Below, piece after piece: positions 39,326 through 49,309 of a stretch of 64,000 nucleotides of DNA. The number at the start of each line of letters is the position of its first letter. The stretch's first letter is position 1. The notes beneath the pieces were generated by a model. The model ran no database searches. It was given only the letters and a program-made list of their open reading frames with translations, and had not been told where the DNA came from. This stretch comes from Devosia oryziradicis (GTDB lineage Bacteria > Pseudomonadota > Alphaproteobacteria > Rhizobiales > Devosiaceae), in contig NZ_CP068047.1 of assembly GCF_016698645.1 (NCBI RefSeq), positions 186,001-250,000 of the forward strand, in the 5' to 3' direction. A program made the translations under genes and the position numbers.

Positions 39326-39440
39326 CCTCACCCCCTCCCAACCTCCCCATCAAGGGGGAGGTGCCGTCTTGTGGTTGTGGCAACCTCTCGCCCCCGAGTG
39401 GATAGAAACCTCCCCCTTGATGGGGGAGGTAGGAGGGGGT
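39326..39440. repeat. Family B palindromes downstream of the dpp operon
   Basis: Two facing units, CCCCATCAAGGGGGAGGT (about 39346-39363) and CCTCCCCCTTGATGGGGGAG (about 39409-39428), form a pair between the converging oxidoreductase and dppF genes. They probably serve as a bidirectional transcript-end structure. Confidence 0.75.
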
Positions 39441-39468
39441 GGGGCTACGCGCTCGATTTGCGCGTCCC

Positions 39469-40299
<831 letters not shown>

Positions 40300-40301
40300 G
40301 G

Positions 40302-41144
40302 TCAGACCCCCGGCGCCGGTTCGAAGACGAAATCGGACACCGTTGGCAGGCGGTCGCCCACCGCATTTTCCGGCAGCGCCGAGAGCAGCGCCCGCGTGTA
40401 GTTGGATTTGGGGTTCTCGAACAGGGAGAGCACGTCGGCCTCCTCCATCTTGTGCCCCTTGTACTGCACGATGACCCGGTCAGCCGTCTCGGCCACCACG
40501 CCCATGTCGTGGGTGATCATGATCAGCCCCATGCCGGTCTCGGCCTGGAGGCGTACGAGCAGGTCAAGGATCTGCTTCTGGATGGTCACGTCGAGCGCGG
40601 TGGTCGGCTCGTCGGCGATCAGGAGTTTTGGGTTGCAGGCAATGGCCATGGCGATCATGACGCGCTGGCACTGGCCGCCGCTCATCTGGTGCGGATAGGC
40701 GCCCAGCCGGTCGGCGCCATCCTTGATGCCGACCAGAGCCAGCAGTTCGATGGCCCGGTCGCGCGCAGCGCGGCCGCGCAGGCCCATATGCCGCTCGAGC
40801 ACTTCCTCGATCTGGAAGCCGACCGTGAAGCAGGGATTGAGGCTCGCCACCGGCTCCTGGAAGATCATGGCAATGTCCTTGCCGATGATACGACGCTTCT
40901 CCTGCGCCGTCATTGTGAGCAGGTCGAGGCCCTCAAACTCCATCTTGTCGGCGGTGACCGTGGCGGTGCGTGGCAATAGGCCCATCACGGCCAGCATGGC
41001 GACCGATTTTCCCGAGCCGGATTCGCCGACAATGGCCAGCACTTCGCGGGCCTCGACCGACACATCGATGCCGTCGACGGCCTTGAAGAGACCGACGGAC
41101 GTGTCGAAGGCGACGGTGAGATTCTTGATTTCAAGCAGAGCCAT
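40302..41144 (-). CDS. dppD: Dipeptide ABC transporter ATP-binding protein (DppD-type)
   Basis: 280 residues. Walker [14 protein letters not shown]-loop [16 protein letters not shown], signature [14 protein letters not shown] and Walker [15 protein letters not shown]. Shorter than the usual 320-330 residues; the conserved C-terminal oligopeptide tail with its iron-sulfur cysteines is absent after [11 protein letters not shown]. The signature has Cys in place of the common Arg/Gln neighbour. Four bases separate it from dppC. Confidence 0.92.
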   Translation of the reverse strand: MALLEIKNLTVAFDTSVGLFKAVDGIDVSVEAREVLAIVGESGSGKSVAMLAVMGLLPRTATVTADKMEFEGLDLLTMTAQEKRRIIGKDIAMIFQEPVASLNPCFTVGFQIEEVLERHMGLRGRAARDRAIELLALVGIKDGADRLGAYPHQMSGGQCQRVMIAMAIACNPKLLIADEPTTALDVTIQKQILDLLVRLQAETGMGLIMITHDMGVVAETADRVIVQYKGHKMEEADVLSLFENPKSNYTRALLSALPENAVGDRLPTVSDFVFEPAPGV

Positions 41145-41148
41145 GGTC

Positions 41149-42054
41149 TCAGCTCCTCTTGAGCTTGGGGTCGAGCGCGTCGCGCAAGCCGTCGCCGATC
41201 AGGTTGATGGCCAGCACGGTGATCAGGATGGCCAGACCCGGAAAGGTCACGATCCAGGGGGCGCTGCTGATGAATTCGCGGCCTTTGGCCAGCATGGTGC
41301 CCCATTCCGGCGTCGGCGGCTGCGCGCCCATGCCCAGGAAGCCCAGGGCCGCCGCGTCGAGGATGGCGTTGGAGAAGGACAGCGTCGCCTGGACGATCAG
41401 CGGACCCAGGCAGTTGGGCAGGATGGTGATGCCCATCAGCCGGAAATGGCCGGCGCCGGCCATCCTGGCAGAGGTGACATATTCGCGGTTCTTTTCGGCC
41501 ATGACCGAGGCACGCACCAGGCGGGCAAAGTGCGGCTGCAGCACCAGGGCAATGGCCAGCATGGCGTTGAGCAGGCCCGGCCCCAGGATCGCCACCAGCA
41601 CCAGGGCCAACAGCAGCGAGGGGAAGGCGAGGATGATGTCCATCACCCGCATGATGGCGACATCGACCCAGCCGCGGAAATAGCCGGCCAGCAGTCCCAG
41701 AATGATGCCGACCGTGGCGGCGATGCTCACCACGACAAGGCCGATCGTCAACGAGTAGCGTGCGCCGTGGATGAGGCGGGACAGGATATCGCGGCCGACC
41801 TCGTCGGTGCCCAGGAGGAACCGGGGATCGGCACCACCCAGCCAGGGCGGCGGTAGCCGCGCGAAGCCGCGGAACTGCTGCTCGGGAGCATAGGGCGCGA
41901 TCCAGGGCGCGAACAGCGCCAGCACAATGAAGATCGCGACGATGGCAAGGCCGATGACGGCCCCGCGATTCATCGAGAAATAGTGCCAGAACTCGGCAAG
42001 AGCAGCGCCGCGGGCGCTCTTGGTGGCGACTGGTTTGGAGATGTCTGTCATCAT
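41149..42054 (-). CDS. dppC: Dipeptide ABC transporter permease (DppC-type)
   Basis: 301 residues with an N-terminal cytoplasmic segment, the OppC N-domain (NRGAVIGLAIVAIFIVLALFAP) and five further membrane helices. The GTDEVGRDILSRLIHGAR element and the cytoplasmic EAA-type loop RMAGAGHFRLMGITILPN are typical. It overlaps dppB by 4 bases (ATGA). It forms the transmembrane channel with DppB. Confidence 0.92.
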   Translation of the reverse strand: MMTDISKPVATKSARGAALAEFWHYFSMNRGAVIGLAIVAIFIVLALFAPWIAPYAPEQQFRGFARLPPPWLGGADPRFLLGTDEVGRDILSRLIHGARYSLTIGLVVVSIAATVGIILGLLAGYFRGWVDVAIMRVMDIILAFPSLLLALVLVAILGPGLLNAMLAIALVLQPHFARLVRASVMAEKNREYVTSARMAGAGHFRLMGITILPNCLGPLIVQATLSFSNAILDAAALGFLGMGAQPPTPEWGTMLAKGREFISSAPWIVTFPGLAILITVLAINLIGDGLRDALDPKLKRS

Positions 42055-43058
42055 CGCACCCGAATGCGCGGGTTGATGACCGCGTAGAGAACGTCGACGA
42101 TCAGGTTAACCGCCATGATGATGAGCGCGATCAGCAGCAGGCCGCTCTGGACCACCGGATAGTCGCGCTTGAGGATGGATTCGATCATCCACTTGCCGAT
42201 GCCCGGCCAGGAGAAGATCGTTTCGGTGAGGATGGCGCCGGCCATCAGCGCACCGACTTGGAGGCCGATGGTGGTCACGACCGGGATCAGCGCATTGCGC
42301 AGGGCGTGGACGTTGATGACGCGGCGGGGCGAAAGGCCCTTGGCGCGCGCCGTGCGCACATAGTCGTCGCCAAGCACTTCAAGCATGGCCGAACGGGTCT
42401 GCCGCGCGATGACCGCCAGCGGAATGGTCGCCAGCACCACCGTCGGCAGGATCAGGTGCCGCAGCGCCGACACGAAGGCCGGCCAGTTGCCATAGAGCAG
42501 GCTGTCGATGGTCATGAAGCCGGTGATCGGGCGCAGGAAGAAGTTGAGCGCGATGCGGCCCGAAACCGGGGTCCAGCCGAGATAGCTGGAAAAGAACATG
42601 ATCAGCAGCAGGCCCCACCAGAAGATGGGCATCGAATAGCCGGTCAGCGCCACGCCCATGGTGGCCTGGTCGAGCCAGGAGCCGCGCTTGACTGCGGCCA
42701 GCACGCCGGCCGGCACGCCGACGACGGTGGCCAGGATGATGGCGCAAAGGGCCAATTCGACCGTGGCCGGGAACAGGACCAGGAATTCGTTGAGAACGGG
42801 CCGCTTGGTGCCCAGGGACACGCCGAAATCGCCGGTCAGCACCGAGCCGAGATAATTGAGATATTGCTGCCACATGGGCAGGTTGTAGCCGAAGGCTTCC
42901 TTGAGGACTTCGTAGCGCTCGGGCGTCACGCCGTGCTCGCCAGCCATGGCGAGGATGGGGTCGCCGGGCAGCAGCCGGACAAAGGCAAAGGCGCAGATCG
43001 AAATGCCGATCACGGTCGGCACGATCAGCAGCAGCCTGCGGAAAATGTAGGAGATCAT
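42051..43058 (-). CDS. dppB: Dipeptide ABC transporter permease (DppB-type)
   Basis: 335 residues with six membrane helices; starts MISYIFRRLLLIVPTVIGI and has FVRLLPGDP, the periplasmic region after it, and the EAA loop TARAKGLSPRRVINVHALRNAL. Starts 55 bases after dppA, across an RNA hairpin. DppB and DppC dimerise in the inner membrane. Confidence 0.93.
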   Translation of the reverse strand: MISYIFRRLLLIVPTVIGISICAFAFVRLLPGDPILAMAGEHGVTPERYEVLKEAFGYNLPMWQQYLNYLGSVLTGDFGVSLGTKRPVLNEFLVLFPATVELALCAIILATVVGVPAGVLAAVKRGSWLDQATMGVALTGYSMPIFWWGLLLIMFFSSYLGWTPVSGRIALNFFLRPITGFMTIDSLLYGNWPAFVSALRHLILPTVVLATIPLAVIARQTRSAMLEVLGDDYVRTARAKGLSPRRVINVHALRNALIPVVTTIGLQVGALMAGAILTETIFSWPGIGKWMIESILKRDYPVVQSGLLLIALIIMAVNLIVDVLYAVINPRIRVR

Positions 43059-43077
43059 GAGCTTCTTCTTGAGTGGA

Positions 43078-43102
43078 GACGCCGGACCAAGGGCCCGGCG
43101 CC
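43078..43102 (-). promoter_or_regulatory. Intercistronic hairpin between dppA and dppB
   Basis: On the minus strand GGCGCCGG...CCGGCGTC can form an eight-pair stem (one mismatch) around a short loop, right after the dppA stop. No T tract follows, so it is more like a 3'-end stabiliser that raises binding-protein message over permease message than a terminator. Confidence 0.5.
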
Positions 43103-43113
43103 TCCCGATCTAG

Positions 43114-44709
43114 TTATTCGGTGACGTCGACATTGTCGAAGACGTGGTCACCCAGCGGGCTCTGGACGAAGCCAGTGACGCGCTTGTTCATCGGCACGAA
43201 GACCTTGGAGTGGGCCAGGGTCAGGGCCGGCTCTTCAGCCTTGAAGATCACCTGGGCCTGCTCGTAGAGCGCGGTGCGCTCTGCCGGATCGGTGGTGACC
43301 TTGGCCTTCTGGATCAGGTCTTCGAATTCCTCGTTGCACCAGAACGAGTAGTTCGACACGCCAATAGCCGAGCAGGAGAACAGGGTGGCAAAGAAGTTGT
43401 CCGGATCACCATTGTCGCCGGTCCAGCCGATCTGGAACGGACCCTTGCGACCTTCGGCCTTGCCGCGCTCGCGATATTCGGTCCATTCGTAGGTCACGAT
43501 GTTGGCGGTGACGCCGATCGCGGCCCAGTCAGCCTGGATCATTTCGGCAACGCGCTGGGCGTTGGGGTTGTACGGACGCGACACGGGCATGGCCCAGAGG
43601 TCGGTGGTCAGTTCGGTGACACCGGCTTCGGCCAGCAGCGCCTTGGCGCCTTCGACGTCATAGGTGTCGTCGGCCACTTCGTTGTTGTACGACCACATGG
43701 TGGGCGGGATCAGGTTCTTGGCGACCTGGCCGGCACCCTGGTAGACGGCGTCGACGATGGCCTGCTTGTCGATGGCCATCGAGAGGGCCTTGCGGACCTT
43801 GACGTTATCGAACGGCGGCTCGGTGACGTTGTAGGACATGTAGCCGATATTGAGGCCTTCCTGCTCGAGAACGGTGATGTTCTCGTTGGCCTTGAGCATC
43901 TCGACGTCGGCGGGAGCCGGGTATGGGATGATGTCGCATTCGCCGGCGATCAGCTTCTGCGCACGCACCGATTGGTCGGGCGTGATGGCGAAGATCAGGT
44001 CGTCGATCTTGGCCTTCTCGCCGAAATATTCTTCGTTCTTGGCGTAGCGGATAACCGAGTCCAGCTGGTAGTCGACGAACTTGAACGGGCCCGTGCCGAT
44101 CGGCTGGGTCGAGAGCAGTTCAGGCGTGCCGGCTTCGAGCAGCTTGTCGGCATATTCCTTGGACACGATGGAAGCGAACGGCATCGCCAGGTTGGCGATC
44201 ATGGGCGCATTGGGTTCGCTCAGCACGAACTTGACGGTCAGGTCGTCGACCTTGACGATTTCCTTGACGTAGCGCGGCATGTCCATGCCCTGGTAGTAGT
44301 CCCAGGTCAGGTTGGCCAGGTAGGCGAAATACGGGTTGTCTTCCTTGAACTGGCGTTCAAACGAGAAGATCACGTCGTCGGCGTTGAAATCGCGCGTGGG
44401 CGTGAAATAGGGCTGGGTGTGGAACTTGACGCCCGAACGCAGCTTGAAGGTGATCTCGAGACCGTCTTCCGACACTTCCCAGCTCTCGGCCAGGCCCGGC
44501 TCCACGTCGGTGGTGCCAGGAACGAACGCGGCCAGACCATCATACATGGTGTGCGCGGACGCGTCGAAGTCGTTACCGCCGGTGGTCGGACCGGGATCGA
44601 AATGGGCAGGCGAGGCTTCCGAGCAGAATACGAGCTGCTTGGCCTGCGCGGCGCCAGCGGCGAGCGCCAGGATGGCGGTTGCCGCCAGCAGGCTTTTCAT
44701 CAATTTCAT
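43114..44709 (-). CDS. dppA: Periplasmic dipeptide-binding protein DppA
   Basis: 531 residues from the ATG at 44707-44709 with GGGAG ten bases upstream; 42 further in-frame codons are not part of it. A signal peptide of about 22 residues ends AAQA before KQLVFCSEASP. SBP family 5 features closely follow Escherichia coli DppA: NADDVIFSFERQ, ITPDQSVRAQKL, LIPPTMWSYNN, and GWTGDNGDPDNFFATLFSC, the segment that closes on the peptide. It delivers dipeptides (and in some species haem or 5-aminolevulinate) to DppBCDF. A perfect RutR-type site lies 96 bases upstream. Confidence 0.95.
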   Translation of the reverse strand: MKLMKSLLAATAILALAAGAAQAKQLVFCSEASPAHFDPGPTTGGNDFDASAHTMYDGLAAFVPGTTDVEPGLAESWEVSEDGLEITFKLRSGVKFHTQPYFTPTRDFNADDVIFSFERQFKEDNPYFAYLANLTWDYYQGMDMPRYVKEIVKVDDLTVKFVLSEPNAPMIANLAMPFASIVSKEYADKLLEAGTPELLSTQPIGTGPFKFVDYQLDSVIRYAKNEEYFGEKAKIDDLIFAITPDQSVRAQKLIAGECDIIPYPAPADVEMLKANENITVLEQEGLNIGYMSYNVTEPPFDNVKVRKALSMAIDKQAIVDAVYQGAGQVAKNLIPPTMWSYNNEVADDTYDVEGAKALLAEAGVTELTTDLWAMPVSRPYNPNAQRVAEMIQADWAAIGVTANIVTYEWTEYRERGKAEGRKGPFQIGWTGDNGDPDNFFATLFSCSAIGVSNYSFWCNEEFEDLIQKAKVTTDPAERTALYEQAQVIFKAEEPALTLAHSKVFVPMNKRVTGFVQSPLGDHVFDNVDVTE

Positions 44710-44804
44710 GATTGTTGTCTCCCGATATTTATGCGCATCCGGCTTGCCAACCGGAGCTTGGGCGCCAACAAAGCCTAGAATCCAAGGGAGCGCAAGCAGA
44801 CAGT

Positions 44805-44820
44805 TTGACCATTTGGTCAA
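44805..44820. promoter_or_regulatory. Perfect RutR-type operator TTGACCA-N2-TGGTCAA
   Basis: TTGACCATTTGGTCAA is an exact match to the published Escherichia coli RutR consensus (TetR family, uracil/thymine-responsive). It sits near the middle of the divergent spacer, 96 bases from dppA and 103 from the VOC gene, so it could control either. Another TetR-type repressor with a similar site is possible. Confidence 0.6.
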
Positions 44821-44922
44821 TTCGATGACGCCCAAAACACCATTCCACAGGATTGGACGCTTTTGGAATGAAGCGTTCGGCGCTCCTTAGCGGCTTGACC
44901 GGGCCCCGCTGGTAGGGAATCC

Positions 44923-45324
44923 ATGGTCACCATGAGTTTATCGATTGCCACGGTCAGCCTCGTCGTCGCCGACTATGACGAGGCGATCGCTTTTTACTGC
45001 GAGCGCCTCGGCTTCGCGCTGGTCGCCGATACCGACATGGGTGGCGGCAAGCGCTGGGTCGTGGTGGCGCCGCCGGGCGGCAGCGGCGCGCAGTTGCTCC
45101 TGGCCAGGGCCGACGGCGAAGCGCAGCGCGCCGCCATCGGCAACCAGGGCGGCGGGCGCGTCATGTTCTTTCTTCAAACCAGTGATTTCGCCCGCGACCA
45201 CGCGGCCATGACGGCGCGCGGCGTCCGGTTCCTCGAGGCGCCGCGCCACGAGGCCTATGGCTCGGTGGCGGTGTTCGAAGATCTTTACGGAAACAAATGG
45301 GACCTCATCCAGCCCAAGGCCTGA
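44923..45324 (+). CDS. VOC-family protein (glyoxalase/bleomycin-resistance fold)
   Basis: 133 residues; the ATG at 44923 has TAGGGA four bases upstream, with a second ATG three codons later. Paired beta-alpha-beta-beta-beta modules: VSLVVADYDEAIAFYCERLGF and the C-terminal SVAVFEDLYGNKWDLIQ. The usual first metal ligand is replaced by Ser in VSLVV, so it may not be a simple metal-dependent glyoxalase. The following gene overlaps its 3' end by 28 bases. Confidence 0.85.
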   Translation: MVTMSLSIATVSLVVADYDEAIAFYCERLGFALVADTDMGGGKRWVVVAPPGGSGAQLLLARADGEAQRAAIGNQGGGRVMFFLQTSDFARDHAAMTARGVRFLEAPRHEAYGSVAVFEDLYGNKWDLIQPKA

Positions 45325-45791
45325 TCCTGGCCCTGCTCGCCTTGCCGGCCACCGCTCAGGAAGCGGGGTGGCATTATTCGCCCCTGCCCGGCGAAGGCGA
45401 TCGTGCCACGCTCGGCTGCGCGCTCAATTCGACACCCCAAACCTATGCCTGCATCGCCGTCCGCTGCGAGGACGACTATTCGACCGGCATCCACATCCAT
45501 ACCAGCCGGCCTGAAGGCGATGCGGGGCGGTGGGCCATCACCATCGACAAGGAGACACGCTCGTTCGATGCGCAGCCCTCCCAACCCTATGGCGCCCGGC
45601 TGGTGGGCGACTTTTCGTGGGTGCTGGACGGGCTCGTCAACGGGGCCGTCGCCTATCTCGAACCAGAGGCGGGCTCGGGCATGCCTGCCAATCACATTGC
45701 CCTTGATGGCTCGCTTTATGCGATCAATGCGGCGCTGGCATTCTGCGCCCCGCGCGTTCCGGTCGAACCGAAGGCCGAGCCGGGCGTTTAG
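45297..45791 (+). CDS. Secreted protein of unknown function
   Basis: 164 residues from an ATG inside the VOC gene end (CGGAAA nearby). A short signal peptide ends ATAQ at about residue 21; the mature protein begins EAGWHYSPLPGEGDRATLGCA and has Cys42, Cys52 and Cys57 (GCA...YACIAVRC) and one more near the end, likely disulfide-linked in the periplasm. No known domain was recognised. The 28-base overlap suggests joint expression with the VOC gene. Confidence 0.7.
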   Translation: MGPHPAQGLILALLALPATAQEAGWHYSPLPGEGDRATLGCALNSTPQTYACIAVRCEDDYSTGIHIHTSRPEGDAGRWAITIDKETRSFDAQPSQPYGARLVGDFSWVLDGLVNGAVAYLEPEAGSGMPANHIALDGSLYAINAALAFCAPRVPVEPKAEPGV

Positions 45792-45817
45792 GCAACAAGC
45801 CAACATGGAGAAGCACA

Positions 45818-46756
45818 ATGGACCGTCGCCCGCTCGGACGCAGTGAGATCGTCATCGAACCCCTGGTGCTGGGTGGTAATGTCTTTGGCTGGACAGTGGA
45901 CGAGAAGACCGGCTTTGCCATTCTCGATGCCTTTGTCGAAGAGGGTTTCTCGGCGATCGATACCGCCGAGGGCTATCCCAACTGGGTGCCCGGCAATCCG
46001 CCCGGCATGAGCGAAACCATTATCGGCAAATGGATGAAGGCGCGCGGCAATCGCGAGGCCGTTCACATCCTGACCAAGGTCAATTCGGCCAACAAGCCCG
46101 GCGGTCTGGCGGCAGACAAGGTCGCGGCCGGTTTCGATGCCTCGCTCAAGCGGCTCCAGACCGACTATGTCGACGTCTATTTCAGCCACTGGCCGGACCC
46201 CGAGACCAGCCACGAGGAAACGCTGGGCGCCTATGAACCGATGGTGCGGGCCGGCAAGGTGCGGGTGCTGGGCGCGTCCAACTACACGGCCGACATGGTC
46301 AAGGCCGCGCAGGAAACCGCGGTCATCAAGTCGCTACCGCGATATGAAGTGCTGCAGCCGCGCTACAACCTCTATGACCGCGCCGAGTTCGACGCCCTGC
46401 GCGACACGGTGGCCGAACAGGAGATGGGCACGGTCGTCTATTACAGCCTTGCGTCCGGCTTCCTCACCGGCAAGTACCGCTCCAAGGCCGATTTCGGCAA
46501 GTCACCGCGCGGCGGCGGCGTCGAGAGCTATCTGGACAAGAAAGGCACCAGCATTCTTGCGGCACTGGACAAGGTTGCTGCTGCCAATGACGCGACGCCC
46601 GCCGAGGTTTCGCTGGCCTGGCTGGTGGCACAACCCGGCGTCACCGCCCCGATTGCCTCGGCAACGTCGGTGGAACAGGTCAAGAGCCTCGCCAAGGGCG
46701 TGCGGCTCAAGCTCAGTGACGAAGATCTGCAGGCGCTGACGGAAGCGGGGAAGTAA
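45818..46756 (+). CDS. Aldo/keto reductase
   Basis: 312 residues, ATG with GGAG eight bases before. TIM-barrel NADPH-dependent reductase: catalytic tetrad by position is Asp in AIDTAEGY, Tyr in the same motif, Lys in ILTKVNS and His in YFSHWPDPET. LGASNYTADMV and the C-terminal PIASATSVEQVKSL cofactor loop are present. Substrate unknown; homologs reduce diverse aldehydes and sugars. Confidence 0.9.
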   Translation: MDRRPLGRSEIVIEPLVLGGNVFGWTVDEKTGFAILDAFVEEGFSAIDTAEGYPNWVPGNPPGMSETIIGKWMKARGNREAVHILTKVNSANKPGGLAADKVAAGFDASLKRLQTDYVDVYFSHWPDPETSHEETLGAYEPMVRAGKVRVLGASNYTADMVKAAQETAVIKSLPRYEVLQPRYNLYDRAEFDALRDTVAEQEMGTVVYYSLASGFLTGKYRSKADFGKSPRGGGVESYLDKKGTSILAALDKVAAANDATPAEVSLAWLVAQPGVTAPIASATSVEQVKSLAKGVRLKLSDEDLQALTEAGK

Positions 46757-46780
46757 GAGTGAGCCTGCCTACCACCGCGC

Positions 46781-46878
46781 GTCACCCTCGGGCTTGACCC
46801 GAGGGCTCTGCACTAAGCGACGCCAAGTCAAAAAGCAGATCGTCAGTATAGTGCCCTCGGGTCAAGCCCGAGGGTGAC
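46781..46878. repeat. REP-like pair, family A (facing units)
   Basis: GTCACCCTCGGGCTTGACCC (46781-46800, continuing to 46806) and its inverted copy (46853-46878, ending GAGGGTGAC) form a 98-base BIME-like unit between converging genes. The spacer between arms differs from that at 54202-54283, but both right ends continue GATCGA. Confidence 0.88.
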
Positions 46879-46901
46879 GATCGATTGGCGCGGCAGTCAG
46901 C

Positions 46902-47840
46902 CTACCACTCGAACTCCGGCCCGTTATCGCGCGCACCCATCAGGAACACGTCGCTCATCAGCCGCAGCGGCGCCGCGTCGACATCGCTTTGGTGGCGGTC
47001 CAAAAGGCCGGCGAAATGCTCGTACATGGCAGCATACTCGCCATCGCCGTGCTGCAGCACCAACTCGCCGTTGACGGTCAGCGAGCGACCGCCGCTTTCG
47101 AGCTTGATGACATCGCCCGTGCCGGTTTCGATGGCAAAGGTCCAGATTTCGCCGCTCTCCTCGAGCCAGTTGAAGCCGCCGGAGAGCTTGGGCTGATGCA
47201 ACTGGCCGGATTTGAACACCATCTCGACGTCAACAGGCGTCTGCCGGTTGGCCGGGAAGGTCAGCCTGGCGCTTTCCACGAAGACCGGGAAGGGCATGAT
47301 CTTGGTGAAGATGGAAAAGGCATTGATGCCGGGGTCGCACACGCCGAAGCCGCCGGGCTCCCACACCCAGTCCTGGCCGGGGTGCCACTTGCGCACGCTT
47401 TCGCGCCAGTCGATGCGCACCGACTTCACCCCATCCTGGGCCAGGATGGCCTTGGTACGGTCGACGGCCGGGTTCCACTGGCTGTGCCAGGTCTGGTAGA
47501 GCACCCGGTCGAGCCGGCGGGCGTGGTCCACCAGGTCATCGAGCTCCGAGATGGTGGTGGTGGGCGGCTTTTCCATCATCACGTCCTTGCCGGCGTCGAG
47601 CGCCTCGCGGACATATTGGTGGCGGATGCCCGGCGGGGTGCAGATCGAGACCAGCGAGACATCGGGCATGGCCGCATAGAGCTCGCCCGGCGTGCGGAAG
47701 GCGGGCAGGCCATTGTGGCTCAGGCCCCGCGTCGAAACGGTCGCCGCCAGTTCGAAATCATCGGATGCGTCGATGACCGGCAGGTGCTGGTCCTGTGCGA
47801 TCTTGCCCACGCCGATGACGGCGATCCTGCGTTTGGCCAT
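46902..47840 (-). CDS. Galactose 1-dehydrogenase-like oxidoreductase (Gfo/Idh/MocA)
   Basis: 312 residues, ATG with GGAGGAG upstream. The fold opens IAVIGVGKIAQDQHLPVI and has MEKPPTTT. The stretch VRKWHPGQDWVWEPGGFGV with DPGINAFSI closely matches D-galactose 1-dehydrogenases of pseudomonads (Gal) and related L-arabinose 1-dehydrogenases, which oxidise the sugar to its lactone with NAD(P). No lactonase or dehydratase is adjacent, so the complete pathway is not in the window. Confidence 0.82.
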   Translation of the reverse strand: MAKRRIAVIGVGKIAQDQHLPVIDASDDFELAATVSTRGLSHNGLPAFRTPGELYAAMPDVSLVSICTPPGIRHQYVREALDAGKDVMMEKPPTTTISELDDLVDHARRLDRVLYQTWHSQWNPAVDRTKAILAQDGVKSVRIDWRESVRKWHPGQDWVWEPGGFGVCDPGINAFSIFTKIMPFPVFVESARLTFPANRQTPVDVEMVFKSGQLHQPKLSGGFNWLEESGEIWTFAIETGTGDVIKLESGGRSLTVNGELVLQHGDGEYAAMYEHFAGLLDRHQSDVDAAPLRLMSDVFLMGARDNGPEFEW

Positions 47841-47937
47841 GGAATGGCTCCTCCGGAAAAGTCGGGCGTATAAAACAGAGCCACCCCCTCCCTGCCAAGG
47901 GGAATTGTATGATTATTTTAGCGCGGCTGGAGGGAGG

Positions 47938-49197
47938 CTACCGCACCAATATCGCCCGGAAGTCATTGACGTTGGTGCCGGTGGGTCCGGTTACCAGCAG
48001 GTCGCCGACCGCGTTGAAGGCGCCCCAGGCATCATTGCCGGCCAGGGCAGCCAGCGGGTCGATGCCGGCCTTGCGCATCCGCGTTGCCGTGGTGCCGTCG
48101 GCAAAGGCACCGGCATTGTCCTGCGAGCCATCGATGCCGTCAGTATCGGCAGCGAGCGCGGAGATATGGTCGACCCCGTCAATGGCGATGGCCAGGGCCA
48201 GCAGGAATTCGGCATTGCGGCCGCCACGGCCACCCGTGCCCCGCAGGGTGACGGTGGTCTCGCCACCCGACAGCAGCACGACGGACTTCTTGAACGGTCG
48301 GTTGCGCTGGGCAATCTCGCGCGCCATGGCCGCATGGACCAGCGCCACGTCGCGCGACTCGCCTTCGATTGAATCGGAGAGGATTGCGGCTTCGACGCCC
48401 TGCCGGCGCGCCAGCTCGGCCGCGGCCTCGAGCGACAGGGCGGCCGAGGCGATGGTGCGCACGCTGTTGCGGGCGAAGACCGGATTGCCGGGCTCGGGCG
48501 CCAGATTGTCGTCACCGGCCAGCAGCGCCTGGGCATGGGGCGGCAGGTCCAGTCGATAGAGGCTCGCATATTTACGCGCCAGCGCACGCGAGCCGGAGAG
48601 GGGAATGGTGGGGCCCGACGCAACCAGGGCCGGATCGTCGCCCGGAACGTCGGACACGACCAGCGTTGCCACGCGGGCCGGCGCGCAATGGGCCGCCAGC
48701 CGGCCGCCCTTGATGGTCGAAAACTGATTGCGGATCAGGTTCATAACCGAGATCGGCGCGCCGGAGGCCAGGAGTGCGCGGTTGATGGCCTGTTCGTCAT
48801 CGAGCGTCAGACCCGGCGCTGGCGCCGGCAGCAGCGCCGAGCCGCCGCCCGAAATCAGCGCGACCACGAGGTCATTGGGGCCCAGGCCCGACACGGTTTC
48901 CAATATCCGCCGCGCCGCGAGGTAGCCGGCCTCGTCCGGTACGGGATGGGCCGCCTCGACGATCTCGATGCGCTCGCAGGCCTCGGCATAGCCATAGCGT
49001 GTCACCACCAGGCCCTTCAGCGGACCGGGCCAGGCCTGCTCGAAGGCGCGCGCCATCTGCGCCGAAGCCTTGCCGGCGCCAATGACGACGGTACGCCCCG
49101 TGGGCGGATCGGGCAGGTGGCGACGCACGGCCAGCGCCGGCTGGGCCTGGGCCACGGCCTGGCGAAACATCTGTTCGAGCAGTGCGCGATCCAACAA
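47938..49197 (-). CDS. Glycerate 2-kinase (TtuD/GckA, MOFRL family)
   Basis: 419 residues from a TTG start (GGGAGAGA immediately upstream). The N-terminal DUF4147 domain has [24 protein letters not shown] and KGGRLA; the C-terminal MOFRL domain has [24 protein letters not shown] and [15 protein letters not shown]. It phosphorylates glycerate at C2 (older annotations say hydroxypyruvate reductase). Its neighbour is the sugar dehydrogenase, consistent with sugar-acid catabolism feeding 2-phosphoglycerate. Confidence 0.9.
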   Translation of the reverse strand: MLDRALLEQMFRQAVAQAQPALAVRRHLPDPPTGRTVVIGAGKASAQMARAFEQAWPGPLKGLVVTRYGYAEACERIEIVEAAHPVPDEAGYLAARRILETVSGLGPNDLVVALISGGGSALLPAPAPGLTLDDEQAINRALLASGAPISVMNLIRNQFSTIKGGRLAAHCAPARVATLVVSDVPGDDPALVASGPTIPLSGSRALARKYASLYRLDLPPHAQALLAGDDNLAPEPGNPVFARNSVRTIASAALSLEAAAELARRQGVEAAILSDSIEGESRDVALVHAAMAREIAQRNRPFKKSVVLLSGGETTVTLRGTGGRGGRNAEFLLALAIAIDGVDHISALAADTDGIDGSQDNAGAFADGTTATRMRKAGIDPLAALAGNDAWGAFNAVGDLLVTGPTGTNVNDFRAILVR

Positions 49198-49309
49198 TCT
49201 CTCCCGGCTTGCGATTCGCTGCGGGCAAGGGTAGCCACCAATGGGCCTGCTGGACAGTTGTCAAACAGCCGACACAGACTGCGCTTAGCGGCTGAGGCCA
49301 GGAGCTCCG

